Assembly (NCBI GenBank): GCA_031289095.1
Contig: JAITQD010000027.1
Coordinates: 1 to 45,910, forward strand
DNA length: 45,910 nt
Source of the DNA: Azoarcus sp.
GTDB taxonomy: Bacteria; Pseudomonadota; Gammaproteobacteria; Burkholderiales; Rhodocyclaceae
Direction: 5' to 3'
Shown: positions 15,612-25,007 of the stretch, piece after piece
How positions within the stretch are numbered: position 1 is the first letter of the stretch
How the letters are laid out: each line of letters begins with the position of its first letter
Made by a program: the position numbers and the translations under genes
The notes under the pieces: model-generated
What the model was told of the DNA's origin: nothing
The model's input: only the letters and a program-made list of their open reading frames with translations
The model's database searches: none

Positions 15612-16556
15612 ATGTCTCATTCAGTTCGTATTGCTCCGTTGTGTGTCGCCGTGTTGCTGGCTGGCGTGCTTACCGGGTGTGGCGCCAAGGATGGCGGCAA
15701 GTCGACTTCCCAGGTCGCAGTCAAGGTGAACAAGGAGGAAATCTCCGTCTACCAGGTCAATGATTTGCTCTCGCGTGGCGGCAACATTCCGCAGGATCAG
15801 ATCAAGAACGCCACGGCTGCCGCCGTCGAGCGGCTCATCAGCCAGGAACTGCTGGTACAGCAGGCGAAGGAGCGCAAGCTCGACCGCGACCCGAGAGTGG
15901 TGCAGATGATCGAGTTTTCCCGCCGGGAGATTCTTGCCCGCGCCTATGGTGAGCAGGTCGTGGGTGCAGCGGCGAAACCGACTGCGGCGCAGATCGACGC
16001 TTTTTACGACGCCAATCCGGCCCTTTTTGCCAAACGCCGCATTTACGATCTGCAAGAGATCAACATCACCGCTCCCGCCGAACAGTTCGATGAAGTCAAG
16101 GCGCGCTTGCAGGCGGGCGGCAACCTGCAACAGCTCATGGAATGGCTCAAAGGCAAAAACATCCAGTTCGCCGCAAACGCCGGCACCAAGGCGGCGGAAC
16201 AACTGCCTCCCGAAGTGCTCAAGAACATTGCCCAGATGAATCCCGGCCAGGCGTTCGCCACCCGGACGCCAAACGGCGCGGCGCTCATCTCCATTGGGGG
16301 TGTGCGGGACGAACCGATCGACCGCGCCAAGGCGAAGCCTGTCATCGAGAACTACCTGATCGGCCAGGCGCGCAACGAAAAAATGAAAGAGGAAATCCAG
16401 CGTCTGCGCACTGCTGCCGCCATTGAGTACGTCGGTGATTTTGCACCGCCTGCCGCCGATGCGCAGGCTGCCCCGGCACAAGCTCCCTCTGCGGAAGAAT
16501 CCAAAGAGGACGCGGCTCGTTCTGTGATCGAGCAAGGCGCGGCCAAACTGAAGTAG
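15612..16556 (+). CDS. epsD: EpsD-family peptidyl-prolyl isomerase lipoprotein
   Basis: The 314-residue protein has a lipoprotein signal with the lipobox VLTGC (Cys near residue 18), an N-terminal SurA/PpiC-like helical region (VERLISQELLVQQAKERKL) and a parvulin-like segment (RIYDLQEINIT to GAALISIGGV). The Ala/Pro/Glu-rich C-terminal tail is low complexity. In the family it is a periplasmic, membrane-anchored folding factor for the exopolysaccharide export machinery. The parvulin active site looks degenerate, so a chaperone role is as likely as catalysis. Its place between epsL and epsE is the usual one. Confidence 0.85.
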   Translation: MSHSVRIAPLCVAVLLAGVLTGCGAKDGGKSTSQVAVKVNKEEISVYQVNDLLSRGGNIPQDQIKNATAAAVERLISQELLVQQAKERKLDRDPRVVQMIEFSRREILARAYGEQVVGAAAKPTAAQIDAFYDANPALFAKRRIYDLQEINITAPAEQFDEVKARLQAGGNLQQLMEWLKGKNIQFAANAGTKAAEQLPPEVLKNIAQMNPGQAFATRTPNGAALISIGGVRDEPIDRAKAKPVIENYLIGQARNEKMKEEIQRLRTAAAIEYVGDFAPPAADAQAAPAQAPSAEESKEDAARSVIEQGAAKLK

Positions 16557-16650
16557 GCGCAAAAGAGGATGGCGGGGGTTGTCGCTGGATGGCTTCCCGC
16601 TGTGTAGGTTCGCAGAGCGCCGTTCTGTGGGCCGTGTTGTCAACCTGCAT

Positions 16651-17472
16651 ATGACATTGATGATTATTCTCCGATCTTTTTATCGCTCGTTCGCCGTGCT
16701 CCTGCTCACGATGGGGCTGGCTGGCTTTGCGCAGGCCGCAGATGAACGGGAATACGTTCTCGGGCCAGGCGACATCATCCGCATCACGGTGTTCCAGAAT
16801 CCCGACCTTGCCACCGAAGCGCGCGTCTCCGAAAAAGGCGTTCTCACGTTTCCGTTGATCGGTGCGGTTTCCGTGGGAGGCATGACGACTTCCGCCGCCG
16901 AGACGGAGATCGCCACCCGCCTGCGCGAAGGCGGTTTCGTGCGGCAACCGCAGGTCAACGTGCTGCCGGTGCAGATTCGCGGCAACCAGGTCTCTGTGCT
17001 CGGCCAGGTCAATCGGCCCGGACGTTTCCCTCTGGAGACGGCGAACTTGCGCTTGACCGACATGATCGCCACTGCGGGCGGCGTCTCGCCAGGGGGAGCC
17101 GATATCGTGGTGTTCATCGGCATGCGCAACGGCAAGCAGTTTCGGCGCGAAATTGATCTCCCGGCGCTGTTCATCAACGGTGAACTGGCGAATGACCTGC
17201 CGCTGGCCGGAGGCGATTTGATCTACGTGCATCGTGCGCCGGTGTTCTACATTTACGGCGAAGTCAACCGCCCGGGCGCTTTCCGGCTTGAGCGCAACAT
17301 GAGCGTGATGCAGGGCCTGGCGACCGGCGGGGGAACCTCGGCGCGTGGCACCACACGCGGGCTGCGCATTCACCGGCGCGAGGCCAATGGTTCGCTCAAG
17401 GTGCTCGAACCCGGGCTTGACGACCTTCTGCGGGCCGATGACGTCATTTACGTCAAGGAAAGCCTCTTCTGA
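16651..17472 (+). CDS. epsE: Polysaccharide export protein EpsE (Wza-like)
   Basis: This 273-residue protein has a Sec signal (cleavage near FAQA-ADE), a polysaccharide biosynthesis/export domain starting YVLGPGDIIRITVFQNPDL, and two SLBB-type beta-grasp domains (VSVLGQVNRPGRFPL; FYIYGEVNRPGAFRL). Wza-like proteins form the periplasm-spanning, outer-membrane export channel for capsule or exopolysaccharide. No lipobox cysteine is evident, so it may not be lipidated. The ATG at 16651 is chosen because it gives a normal signal peptide; an ATG at 16660 is close. It ends 13 bp before epsF. Confidence 0.9.
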   Translation: MTLMIILRSFYRSFAVLLLTMGLAGFAQAADEREYVLGPGDIIRITVFQNPDLATEARVSEKGVLTFPLIGAVSVGGMTTSAAETEIATRLREGGFVRQPQVNVLPVQIRGNQVSVLGQVNRPGRFPLETANLRLTDMIATAGGVSPGGADIVVFIGMRNGKQFRREIDLPALFINGELANDLPLAGGDLIYVHRAPVFYIYGEVNRPGAFRLERNMSVMQGLATGGGTSARGTTRGLRIHRREANGSLKVLEPGLDDLLRADDVIYVKESLF

Positions 17473-17485
17473 CCATGAGCCTGCC

Positions 17486-18874
17486 GTGACCTTCCAACAG
17501 CTTCTCCTTATTCTGCGGGCGCGTCGATGGGTCATCTTTGGCGTTCTCGCGGGCATCGTCGTCTTGGTGCTTGCCGTCAGCCTGATATTGCCCAAGAAAT
17601 ACACGGCGACGACGGCGCTGGTGATCGACATGAAGGCAACCGATCCCGTCAACGTGGGGGCGCCCGCACAGATGTCATCGGGTTATCTGGCGACGCAGAT
17701 CGACATCATCTCGTCCGAACGTGTCGCGCAGCGCGTCGTGACCTTGACAGGACTGGATCGGGTCGCCGTGCTCCAGACGGATTGGCGCGAAGCGACGAAT
17801 GGCGTGGGGAGTTTCCAGTCCTGGATGGCGACATTGCTCCAGAAGCAGCTTGACGTTCGGCCCTCAAGGGAGAGCAGCGTCGTCAATGTCAGTTACACGG
17901 GGCCAGATCCTGAATTTGCCGCAGCGATCGCCAATGCTTTTGCGCGTGCCTATATAGATACCAATCTCGAACTCAAGCTGGAGCCAGCCCGGCAATACGC
18001 ACTGTTTTTCGACGAGCAAACCAAGGATCTGCGCGACAAACTTCGGGTTGCGCAGGGCAAGCTTTCCGAATACGAGCAGGAGAGCGGAATTCTTTCCGGA
18101 GATGGCCGTTTTGACATTGAAAACCAGCGTTTGGCGGAGCTGAACAGCCAGTTGACGCAAGCAACGGGACAGCGCGCGGAAAGCGGCGCGCGCCAGACGG
18201 AAGTCGATTCTCTCGATTCAATGCCCGAAGTCATGGCCAATGGGCTGATCTCCGGTCTCACGGCGGATCTGGTGCGGCATGAAGGGGAGCGCAGCCAGTT
18301 GCTCGGCAAGCTCGGGGAAAACCATCCGCAGGTGCTCCAGTTGAGCGAGCAGATTACCAAACTGCGTCAGCGTCTGGATGCCGAGAAGCGGCGCGTGGCC
18401 AGTTCCGTCACGACGACTGGCCGGATCAGTTCGGCGCGGGTATCTGAAATTTCTGCCGATCTCGAAAGACAAAAAAAGCGTGTTCTCGAACTGAAGGGGC
18501 ATTACGACAAGCTGTCTGTACTTCAGCGCGACGTCGAAAGCGCCCAGAAAGCATATGAGTTCGTGGTGCAGAATCTCATGCAGCAGAGACTTATCTCAGA
18601 CCAGAACCAGCAAACCAACATCACGATATTGGCGCCAGCGGAGCCACCCCTGAAGCATTCCAGCCCCCGGCTTTTGTTGAACATGATCATCGCCGTGTTT
18701 CTTGGCACTCTGTTTGGTATTGGCACAGCCTTGGTGCTCGAATTGCTCGATCAACGCGTGCGGGGAAGTGAGGATCTCGTGCAGTTTGTGGGTATTCCCG
18801 TTCTCGGCATCATTCCTGTTCCCGCGCCTCCCCGCTCAGGCATTCGTATTCGCCGTCGTCCAGCTCTCGCGTAA
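17486..18874 (+). CDS. epsF: Chain-length determinant protein EpsF (Wzc-like membrane part)
   Basis: The 462-residue protein has an N-terminal transmembrane helix (VIFGVLAGIVVLVLAVSLIL), a long periplasmic coiled-coil region rich in Gln, Glu and Lys (about residues 150-380), and a second helix near the C-terminus (LLLNMIIAVFLGTLFGIGTA). This is the Wzz/PCP fold that sets polymer length; the matching kinase is the separate gene epsG downstream. The start is a GTG at 17486, because the ATG at 17475 is in another frame and stops at once. There is no kinase domain in this chain. Confidence 0.9.
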   Translation: MTFQQLLLILRARRWVIFGVLAGIVVLVLAVSLILPKKYTATTALVIDMKATDPVNVGAPAQMSSGYLATQIDIISSERVAQRVVTLTGLDRVAVLQTDWREATNGVGSFQSWMATLLQKQLDVRPSRESSVVNVSYTGPDPEFAAAIANAFARAYIDTNLELKLEPARQYALFFDEQTKDLRDKLRVAQGKLSEYEQESGILSGDGRFDIENQRLAELNSQLTQATGQRAESGARQTEVDSLDSMPEVMANGLISGLTADLVRHEGERSQLLGKLGENHPQVLQLSEQITKLRQRLDAEKRRVASSVTTTGRISSARVSEISADLERQKKRVLELKGHYDKLSVLQRDVESAQKAYEFVVQNLMQQRLISDQNQQTNITILAPAEPPLKHSSPRLLLNMIIAVFLGTLFGIGTALVLELLDQRVRGSEDLVQFVGIPVLGIIPVPAPPRSGIRIRRRPALA

Positions 18875-18883
18875 GGAAACAAG

Positions 18884-19921
18884 ATGGATGACGCTTCCGA
18901 AGCATCATTTTCGGCTGAATCGAGCGACCGTTCGATTGGCGAGATTTTAATATCCGCTGGTCGGCTCTCGCCAGATGACGCCAGTCGTATTTACAAAGAA
19001 CAGAAAAAACGGGGACTTCGGTTCGGGGAAGCCGCCGTCGAACTCGGGTTTGCGACGGAGGCGGACATCCAGTTTGCCTTGTCGCATCAGTTTCGCTATC
19101 CCTACCTGCAACGCGGCGAAAGCCGGGTTTCCGAAACGGTCGTGGCGGCATACAGCCCGTTTTCTCTGCAAGTGGAAGCTTTGCGCGCGGTGCGCAGCCA
19201 GCTGATGCGACGCTGGTTCAGTGAGGATAATGAGCGCCGGGCGCTTGCGGTCGTGAGTCCCGATCAGGGGGAAGGCCGCTCTTGGCTTGCCGCCAACCTG
19301 GCGGTGGTGTTTTCGCAACTGGGGGCGCGCACCCTGCTGATTGATGCGGATCTGCGCAATCCCGTTCAGCAAAGTCTGTTCGGCATTGACAACCGGAACG
19401 GGCTTTCGTCCATTCTGGGTGGGCGCGCCACCTCCAATGTCGTGTTCAGAATTCCGGTGCTGAACGACCTTTCGATTCTTCCTGCGGGGCCGGTGCCGCC
19501 CAATCCGCAGGAATTGCTGTCACGTTCGCTGCTTGGCCGGATGCTCGTGCAGTTGGCGAACAGCTTCGATGTCATCCTCATCGACACGCCGCCTGCCGGC
19601 AAGTTTGCGGATGGCTTGGGCATTGCCGCGCTGGCGGGTGGGGCGCTCGTCGTATCCAGGCAGGACAAGACCCGCATCCGCGCCCTGCATGAGTTGTATG
19701 CTGGCCTGAGAGATGCTGGCGTTGAGATCACGGGTGGCGTGCTCAACGGTGGCGGGATGAATTCAAAAAACCGCCGCTTGCCATTTGCGCCTTTCTCGGA
19801 GAAATGGTGGGCGGTGAATCCAGCGCGCCTGAAGGCAAAAACAATGGCGTCGCTGCCCGACGGCAAGCCGCACGTCCGTCCGGTCAAACGCACAAAATCC
19901 CGCGCCCTGGCAAAACGTTGA
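18884..19921 (+). CDS. epsG: EpsG-type BY-kinase-like ATPase of exopolysaccharide synthesis
   Basis: The 345-residue protein has an N-terminal MshE/GspE-N-like domain (IGEILISAGRLSPDD, residues 12-75) and a BY-kinase-like P-loop domain: the Walker A position reads GEGRSWLA near 128, Walker A' LLIDADLRNP, and Walker B VILIDTPP. The Arg in place of the usual Walker A Lys is, to my knowledge, typical of EpsG proteins. There is no C-terminal tyrosine cluster. It probably works with EpsF to control chain length. An AAGGAA ribosome site precedes the ATG. It is the last plus-strand gene of the set; the next gene, lexA, points the other way, so no exosortase or glycosyltransferases follow here. Confidence 0.9.
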   Translation: MDDASEASFSAESSDRSIGEILISAGRLSPDDASRIYKEQKKRGLRFGEAAVELGFATEADIQFALSHQFRYPYLQRGESRVSETVVAAYSPFSLQVEALRAVRSQLMRRWFSEDNERRALAVVSPDQGEGRSWLAANLAVVFSQLGARTLLIDADLRNPVQQSLFGIDNRNGLSSILGGRATSNVVFRIPVLNDLSILPAGPVPPNPQELLSRSLLGRMLVQLANSFDVILIDTPPAGKFADGLGIAALAGGALVVSRQDKTRIRALHELYAGLRDAGVEITGGVLNGGGMNSKNRRLPFAPFSEKWWAVNPARLKAKTMASLPDGKPHVRPVKRTKSRALAKR

Positions 19922-19947
19922 GTGTGTCCGTCTGGTGGCGCGGACGC

Positions 19948-20544
19948 TCAATACTGCCGGAGCAGGCCCACCATCACGCCTTCGATCGTCAACGCCTGGC
20001 TGCGGGTATCGACAACGATGGGCGCAAAATCCGGGTTGGCGGGGAGCAGTTCCACTTTGTGACCATGGCGGCGCAGCGTTTTCACGGTGACTTCATCCTC
20101 GATGCGGGCGATGACGATCTGACCGTCGCGCGCCTCGGCGTCACGATGGACGGCGATGAGGTCGCCGTCGAAAATGCCGGCGTCGCGCATGCTCATGCCG
20201 CGCACCCGCAGCAGGTAATCGGCGCGTGGAGAAAAGAGCGCCGGATCGACCTGGAGGTGTTTTTCGATGTGCTCGACTGCCAGAAGCGGGCTGCCGGCAG
20301 CGACGCGGCCTACGATGGGTAGCCCCGGCGGTTCGGGGATGCGAATGCCGCGAGCGCGGCCTTCGTCGAGTTGGATGGCACCCTTTGCGGCGAGCGCGCG
20401 CAAATGGCCTTCGGCGGCGTTGGGCGAACGGAAACCAAAGGCGGTGCAGACCTCAATGCGCGTGGGAGGACGACCCTCCTGCGCCACGATATGGGCGATG
20501 AAGTTCAGAATTTCCTGCTGGCGGGGGGTCAGTTGGGGGGACAT
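19948..20544 (-). CDS. lexA: SOS repressor LexA
   Basis: The 198-residue protein starts [16 protein letters not shown] with a winged helix-turn-helix domain (residues 1-65), followed by the S24 peptidase domain: cleavage site Ala83-Gly84 in RVAAGSP, catalytic Ser118 in GMSMRDAG and Lys155 in VTVKTL. It represses DNA-damage genes and cleaves itself when RecA is activated. The ATG at 20544 gives the standard length. A LexA box lies 18 bp upstream of the start codon, so autoregulation is expected. It converges with epsG and is divergent from slyD. Confidence 0.96.
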   Translation of the reverse strand: MSPQLTPRQQEILNFIAHIVAQEGRPPTRIEVCTAFGFRSPNAAEGHLRALAAKGAIQLDEGRARGIRIPEPPGLPIVGRVAAGSPLLAVEHIEKHLQVDPALFSPRADYLLRVRGMSMRDAGIFDGDLIAVHRDAEARDGQIVIARIEDEVTVKTLRRHGHKVELLPANPDFAPIVVDTRSQALTIEGVMVGLLRQY

Positions 20545-20561
20545 CGAAGACCCTTTGAAAT

Positions 20562-20577
20562 ATGTAATTATATACAG
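20562..20577 (-). promoter_or_regulatory. LexA box (SOS operator) of lexA
   Basis: On the minus strand the site reads CTGTATATAATTACAT, which fits the CTGT-N8-ACAG consensus except for the last base. Its position just upstream of the lexA start codon fits autoregulation. Confidence 0.85.
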
Positions 20578-20740
20578 GGCGGCAAGACGTTGCAGTCGCA
20601 GGGATGCCCAGAATTTCATTTTTCTTGTGCGCGTGGGCAGCGATTCGCGGCAGAATAGCGGCAGCGCGTGCCGGCCCTGATGTGAAGACAGGGACTGCGT
20701 CATGTTCGTGCGCCCGTAATCACAAGGACTTTTCCGCATC

Positions 20741-21250
20741 ATGCCAAACGAAATCGCCAAAAACAGCGTCGTCACGCTCAACTACACGGTCACTGACGCC
20801 GAGGGAGCCGTGGTCGACGACGGTCGTCAGCCCCTGGTTTACCTGCACGGCGGTTACGATGGCATCTTTCCCAAGCTGGAAGAAGCGTTGCAGGGCAAGA
20901 AAACCGGTGACAGGCTCAAGATCAAATTGCAGCCGGAAGAAGCGTTCGGCGATTACGATGAGGAACTGGTCGCGGTCGAGGATGCCGATCTGTTTCCTGA
21001 AAACGCCGAGGTCGGAATGGCTTTTGAACGTGTCAGCGATGCTGGCGAAGAACTTTTCCATATCACCGACATTGCCAACGGCAAGGTAGTGGTCGATGGC
21101 AATCACCCGCTCGCGGGCGTGGCGCTGATTTTCGATCTGACCATCGCTGACGTGCGCGCCGCTACGGAAGATGAAATCGCCCATGGTCACGCCCATGGCG
21201 AGGACGACGGTCATCATGACCGCGCACATGGCGTCCGGAGCCTTCATTGA
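20741..21250 (+). CDS. slyD: FKBP-type peptidyl-prolyl isomerase, SlyD type
   Basis: The 169-residue protein has the SlyD layout: an FKBP half ([35 protein letters not shown]), an inserted IF chaperone domain ([13 protein letters not shown] to LFHITD), the returning FKBP strand ([14 protein letters not shown]) and a His-rich metal-binding tail ([16 protein letters not shown]). SlyD is a cytosolic proline isomerase and chaperone that also binds nickel and helps metalloenzyme maturation. The ATG at 20741 follows an AAGGA ribosome site. It is divergent from lexA across a 196-bp gap that contains the SOS box. Confidence 0.92.
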   Translation: MPNEIAKNSVVTLNYTVTDAEGAVVDDGRQPLVYLHGGYDGIFPKLEEALQGKKTGDRLKIKLQPEEAFGDYDEELVAVEDADLFPENAEVGMAFERVSDAGEELFHITDIANGKVVVDGNHPLAGVALIFDLTIADVRAATEDEIAHGHAHGEDDGHHDRAHGVRSLH

Positions 21251-21300
21251 GTCGTTTTCTCCTTTTTACCCCAACAAGACACGGCTGAGGAAAACGGGCG

Positions 21301-23343
21301 ATGTCCGACTCGGCGCGCATTGCTGCCGCTCTGCTCGAAGTCGAAGGACTCACGGTGGAGATTCGCGGTGCGGCGGGTGTCACGCGGCCTGTCGATGACG
21401 TCGGTCTCGATATTGCGGCGGGAGAAACCTTCGCGCTGCTGGGCGAATCGGGTTGCGGCAAGTCGATGACGGCGTTGGCCATTGCCCGGTTGTTGCCCGG
21501 GGCGGCGGGCGTCGCAGGCGGGCGGGTGCGGCTGGGCGGCGACGAACTGCTCGCCTTGCCCGAGGCGAGCATGCGCCGCGTACGCGGCGGGCGCATCGGC
21601 ATGATCTTCCAGGAGCCTTCCACCAGTCTCAACCCGGTGATGACGGTCGCGGCGCAGATCGGCGAAGTGCTGGCCCTGCATCGCAGTCTCGCGGGTGCGG
21701 CGGCCAGGGCAGAAGCGCGCCGACTGCTCGAAGCGGTCGGCATCCCTTCCGCTGCGGCGCGGCTCGACGATTATCCGTTCCAGTTTTCCGGCGGCATGAA
21801 GCAGCGGGTGATGATTGCGATGGCGCTTGCCGGCGAGCCTGAATTACTGATCGCCGACGAGCCGACTACGGCGCTTGACGTCACCATTCAGGCGCAGGTG
21901 CTCGACCTGCTTGCCCGTCTCCAGGCCGAACGCGGCATGGCGATGCTGCTGATTACCCACGACCTCGGCGTGGTCGCGCGCATCGCGCATCGTGTCGGAC
22001 TGCTCTATGCCGGGGAGTTGATCGAAAGCGGGCGGCGCGAGGACTTTTTCAATGCACCGTTGCACCCGTATGCGCAACGGCTTTTCGCCGCGCTGCCCGA
22101 TGGCGCGGTGCGTGGGCGCATGCTCGCCGCCTTGTCCGGCGGAGCGCCGTCGTTCGACCAGCAGTTTGCCGGTTGCCGTTTTGCGGCGCGTTGCCCGAGC
22201 GCGCTCGAACGCTGCCGGGTCGAAGCGCCCATCTGGCACGAAGTGGGTGAACAGCGCGTGCGCTGCCATCTCCACGACGGCGGCGGCGAGGTGCGAATCC
22301 GGCAGCGGCTTGCGCTCGGGGTTGTGACGGAGACGCCTCCCTCCGCCGAGGCGGCGGTGCTCGACGTGCGCGATCTGGCCGTGCATTTCCCGGTGAAAAA
22401 AGGGCTGTTTCGGCGCACGACGGGCTGGGTGCGGGCGGTCGATGGCGTCGGATTGCGGCTCGTGCCAGGACGGACGCTCGCCCTGGTCGGTGAATCCGGT
22501 TGCGGCAAGACCACTGTGGGACGCGCCATTTTGCACCTGACGCCTCTCACGGCGGGCAGCGTAGCCTTCGATGGCGCGCCGCTGCGGCCCCGCGATCGCG
22601 CTGCCGTGCGCAGCATGCGGCGCGCGGTGCAGATGGTGTTCCAGGATCCCTTCGCATCTCTCAATCCGCGCATGTGCGTCGGCGATATTCTCGAAGAAGG
22701 CATGGTGAGTCTGGGCGTCGGCGGCGACGCGGCGGCGCGGCGGCGCATCGTGGGCGGACTGCTCGAACGCATCGGCCTCACCCCGGCGATGCGCTGGCGT
22801 TATCCGCACGAATTCTCTGGCGGACAGCGCCAGCGCATCGCCATCGCCCGCGCTCTGGCGGTGTCGCCCCGCGTCATCGTCTGCGACGAACCCACGAGCG
22901 CGCTCGACGTGTCTGTGCAGGCGCAGTTGCTCAACCTGATGTGTGAATTGCAGCAGGAGCGGGGGCTTGCCTACCTTTTTATCACCCACAATCTCGCCGT
23001 CGTGCGCTACATGGCCGATGACGTGGCGGTGATGTACCTTGGCCGCATCGTCGAGCAAGGGCCAGCGGCGCGGGTGTTGGAAGCGCCGGCGCATCCTTAT
23101 ACCCGGATGTTGCTCGCCGCCGTGCCCCTGGTCGATGCCGGGGCGCAGGCGCGCGCGCCCGGAGGAAAAGGCTCGCCCGCAGAACCGCCGTCGCCGCTCG
23201 CGCAACCGGCGGGCTGTCATTTTCATCCGCGCTGTCCGTTGGCGGACGCCGCCTGCCACGCCAGCTATCCGGTGGAGCGGGACTTGGGCAACAGGCATGT
23301 CGTGCGTTGCTTTCGGGCCGAGACTCGTCAGGGATCGGTATGA
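21301..23343 (+). CDS. Peptide/nickel-type ABC transporter ATPase with two cassettes (YejF-like)
   Basis: The 680-residue protein contains two full ABC cassettes in one chain, each with Walker [10 protein letters not shown] (near residues 49 and 399), a signature motif ([16 protein letters not shown]), Walker B ([16 protein letters not shown]) and the C-terminal oligopeptide-transporter extension ([28 protein letters not shown]). This is the DppD-DppF fusion seen in YejF/GsiA-type importers. It would power uptake of peptides or similar solutes. No permease or binding-protein gene lies beside it, so it is an orphan ATPase that must work with components encoded elsewhere. It follows slyD by 50 bp and converges with mltD. 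Confidence 0.9.
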   Translation: MSDSARIAAALLEVEGLTVEIRGAAGVTRPVDDVGLDIAAGETFALLGESGCGKSMTALAIARLLPGAAGVAGGRVRLGGDELLALPEASMRRVRGGRIGMIFQEPSTSLNPVMTVAAQIGEVLALHRSLAGAAARAEARRLLEAVGIPSAAARLDDYPFQFSGGMKQRVMIAMALAGEPELLIADEPTTALDVTIQAQVLDLLARLQAERGMAMLLITHDLGVVARIAHRVGLLYAGELIESGRREDFFNAPLHPYAQRLFAALPDGAVRGRMLAALSGGAPSFDQQFAGCRFAARCPSALERCRVEAPIWHEVGEQRVRCHLHDGGGEVRIRQRLALGVVTETPPSAEAAVLDVRDLAVHFPVKKGLFRRTTGWVRAVDGVGLRLVPGRTLALVGESGCGKTTVGRAILHLTPLTAGSVAFDGAPLRPRDRAAVRSMRRAVQMVFQDPFASLNPRMCVGDILEEGMVSLGVGGDAAARRRIVGGLLERIGLTPAMRWRYPHEFSGGQRQRIAIARALAVSPRVIVCDEPTSALDVSVQAQLLNLMCELQQERGLAYLFITHNLAVVRYMADDVAVMYLGRIVEQGPAARVLEAPAHPYTRMLLAAVPLVDAGAQARAPGGKGSPAEPPSPLAQPAGCHFHPRCPLADAACHASYPVERDLGNRHVVRCFRAETRQGSV

Positions 23344-23409
23344 AGGCGGCGGCGGCTGGGCTGTACGCGCAGCCTCTCCTTCATCGGTAGCCCCAAAACG
23401 CCTTAAAAC

Positions 23410-24840
23410 TCAGCGCCGCGACTTGCTGCGTGCCGGCGCGGCTTTTTTTGCGCTGCGGGGAGCCGTTTTTGCCTTTGTTCCCGGCTTGACTTTGCCGCGT
23501 CTGCCTGCCGTGGTCTTGCTGCTTGCCTTGGCCTTGCCGCCGCGTCGTACCTTGCGCGCACGGGGATCGGGGGCGATGCGCACGCCAGCACGCGCCGCTG
23601 CGTGGGCGCTGGCGGGCAACAATTCACTGATGGCCAGCGCATCGTCGAGATCAACCCCTTTGCCGGGTACGAGCAGGCTGTAGCCGGGGGGCGGCAGGCT
23701 GCGTTCGAGCAAACCATTGATCTGGAGCAATTGCGGCAAGGTGAGGCCGTAACGGCTGGCGATGCCGCCGAGCGTTTCTCCCCGGGCGAGCGCGTGGGTG
23801 CGCCAGCCCTTGCCAGAGCGCCGGAAGTCGTCCAGGCGAGCGCTGAAGCCCGGCTCCCGGTCGGACGGCGCCACCAGGGTCTGATCCGGCATCGTAATGG
23901 CCGGGCGGTTGAAACCGGGGTTGTAGGCGAGAAATTCGCCAAGCGATAGTCCGGCGTAGCGGGCCGCCGTGGCGAGGTCGATGCCGACCGGGGCATTGAC
24001 GGTGACAAGAAGTTGTTCGTTGGCGACGTAAGGTAGCTCTATGTCGTAAATCTCGGGCTGGGCAACGATGTTCTTGAGCGCCTGGAGCTTGGGCAGATAG
24101 TCGCGCGTCTCGGCGGGCAGGCGCAGCGCGCTGAATTCGGTGGAAAGTCCGGCGGCGCGATTGCGTTCCACTGCCCGTCCGATGGCGTTTTCGCCCCGGT
24201 TGTAGGATGCGAGCGCCAGGTGCCAGTCGCCGTGTCGCTCGTAGATGTCTTCGAGATAATCGAGTGCGGCGTTGGTGGAGGCGATCACGTCGCGGCGCTC
24301 GTCGACCCAGCGGTTTTGAGTAAGATTGTAGTTGTGCCCGGTCGAGGGAATGAACTGCCACAGGCCCGAGGCGCGCGCGCGCGAATAGGCGTGCGGATTG
24401 AAACTGCTCTCCACCATCGGCAAAAGGGCGAGTTCGGTCGGCATGCCGCGGCGTTCGATTTCGCCGACGATGTAATAAAGATAGCGCGCGCCGCGATTGA
24501 ACATGCGATCGAGGTATTCTGGACGGCCAAGATAGGAAAATTGCAGATCGAATACCCGGTTGCCGGTGATGTCCGGTATACGGAAACCGCGCCGGATACG
24601 ATCCCATACATCATTTGGCGGACGGGTGAGGTCGAGGGTGAGAACCCGCCGCTGGCTGCGGTCGACGTCGACGTCAACGTACGAAGGCGCGCTGCGGGAA
24701 TTTGCAGCTGCGTCTGCCGGGGGCGGGCACGTGGACAGCGCCAAAGCCAACAGCGGAAAAAGAAATGACGGGGAGAAAATGGAGACGGAATAGATTTGTG
24801 ACATTGAAATTGCCAGAAAGTACGTGAGTCTAATGGCCAT
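23410..24840 (-). CDS. mltD: Membrane-bound lytic murein transglycosylase D-like protein with LysM
   Basis: The 476-residue protein has an N-terminal signal segment, a GH23 lytic transglycosylase domain (catalytic Glu in PMVESSFNP, then ASGLWQFIPSTG and LALASYNRGE), and a LysM domain near residues 345-390 (THALARGETLGGIASRYGLTL). A tail of about 45 residues is extremely rich in Lys, Arg and Ala. It cleaves peptidoglycan glycan strands, forming 1,6-anhydro ends, in the periplasm. A possible lipobox (LSTC) is poor at the -1 position, so lipidation is uncertain. The ATG at 24840 is used; an ATG at 24804 is an alternative. The basic tail could bind DNA, phospholipid or cell-wall polyanions. Confidence 0.88.
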   Translation of the reverse strand: MAIRLTYFLAISMSQIYSVSIFSPSFLFPLLALALSTCPPPADAAANSRSAPSYVDVDVDRSQRRVLTLDLTRPPNDVWDRIRRGFRIPDITGNRVFDLQFSYLGRPEYLDRMFNRGARYLYYIVGEIERRGMPTELALLPMVESSFNPHAYSRARASGLWQFIPSTGHNYNLTQNRWVDERRDVIASTNAALDYLEDIYERHGDWHLALASYNRGENAIGRAVERNRAAGLSTEFSALRLPAETRDYLPKLQALKNIVAQPEIYDIELPYVANEQLLVTVNAPVGIDLATAARYAGLSLGEFLAYNPGFNRPAITMPDQTLVAPSDREPGFSARLDDFRRSGKGWRTHALARGETLGGIASRYGLTLPQLLQINGLLERSLPPPGYSLLVPGKGVDLDDALAISELLPASAHAAARAGVRIAPDPRARKVRRGGKAKASSKTTAGRRGKVKPGTKAKTAPRSAKKAAPARSKSRR

Positions 24841-25007
24841 TCCGGCGAAGCGTCAAACGCTATCGTTAAATACAAAACAACATTTGCACTGAGGTCTTGG
24901 TAGCATGGCAGTTGCTGGTTTTTGTCTGTTTTCCGTTTCTGGAGAAAAACAGGGCGAAGTTGGTTGTACTCCATAAGGGGGCAGCTTATGTCGGAGTCAT
25001 TTTCTCA

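Noticed and set aside
18884-19921. EpsG as an inactivated ATPase because Walker A has Arg instead of Lys
   Set aside because: To my knowledge GEGRS is the usual form in EpsG proteins, so this is a family feature rather than a defect.
19922-19947. Bidirectional terminator between epsG and lexA
   Set aside because: An imperfect inverted repeat is present across the gap but with mismatches and no T-run on either strand.
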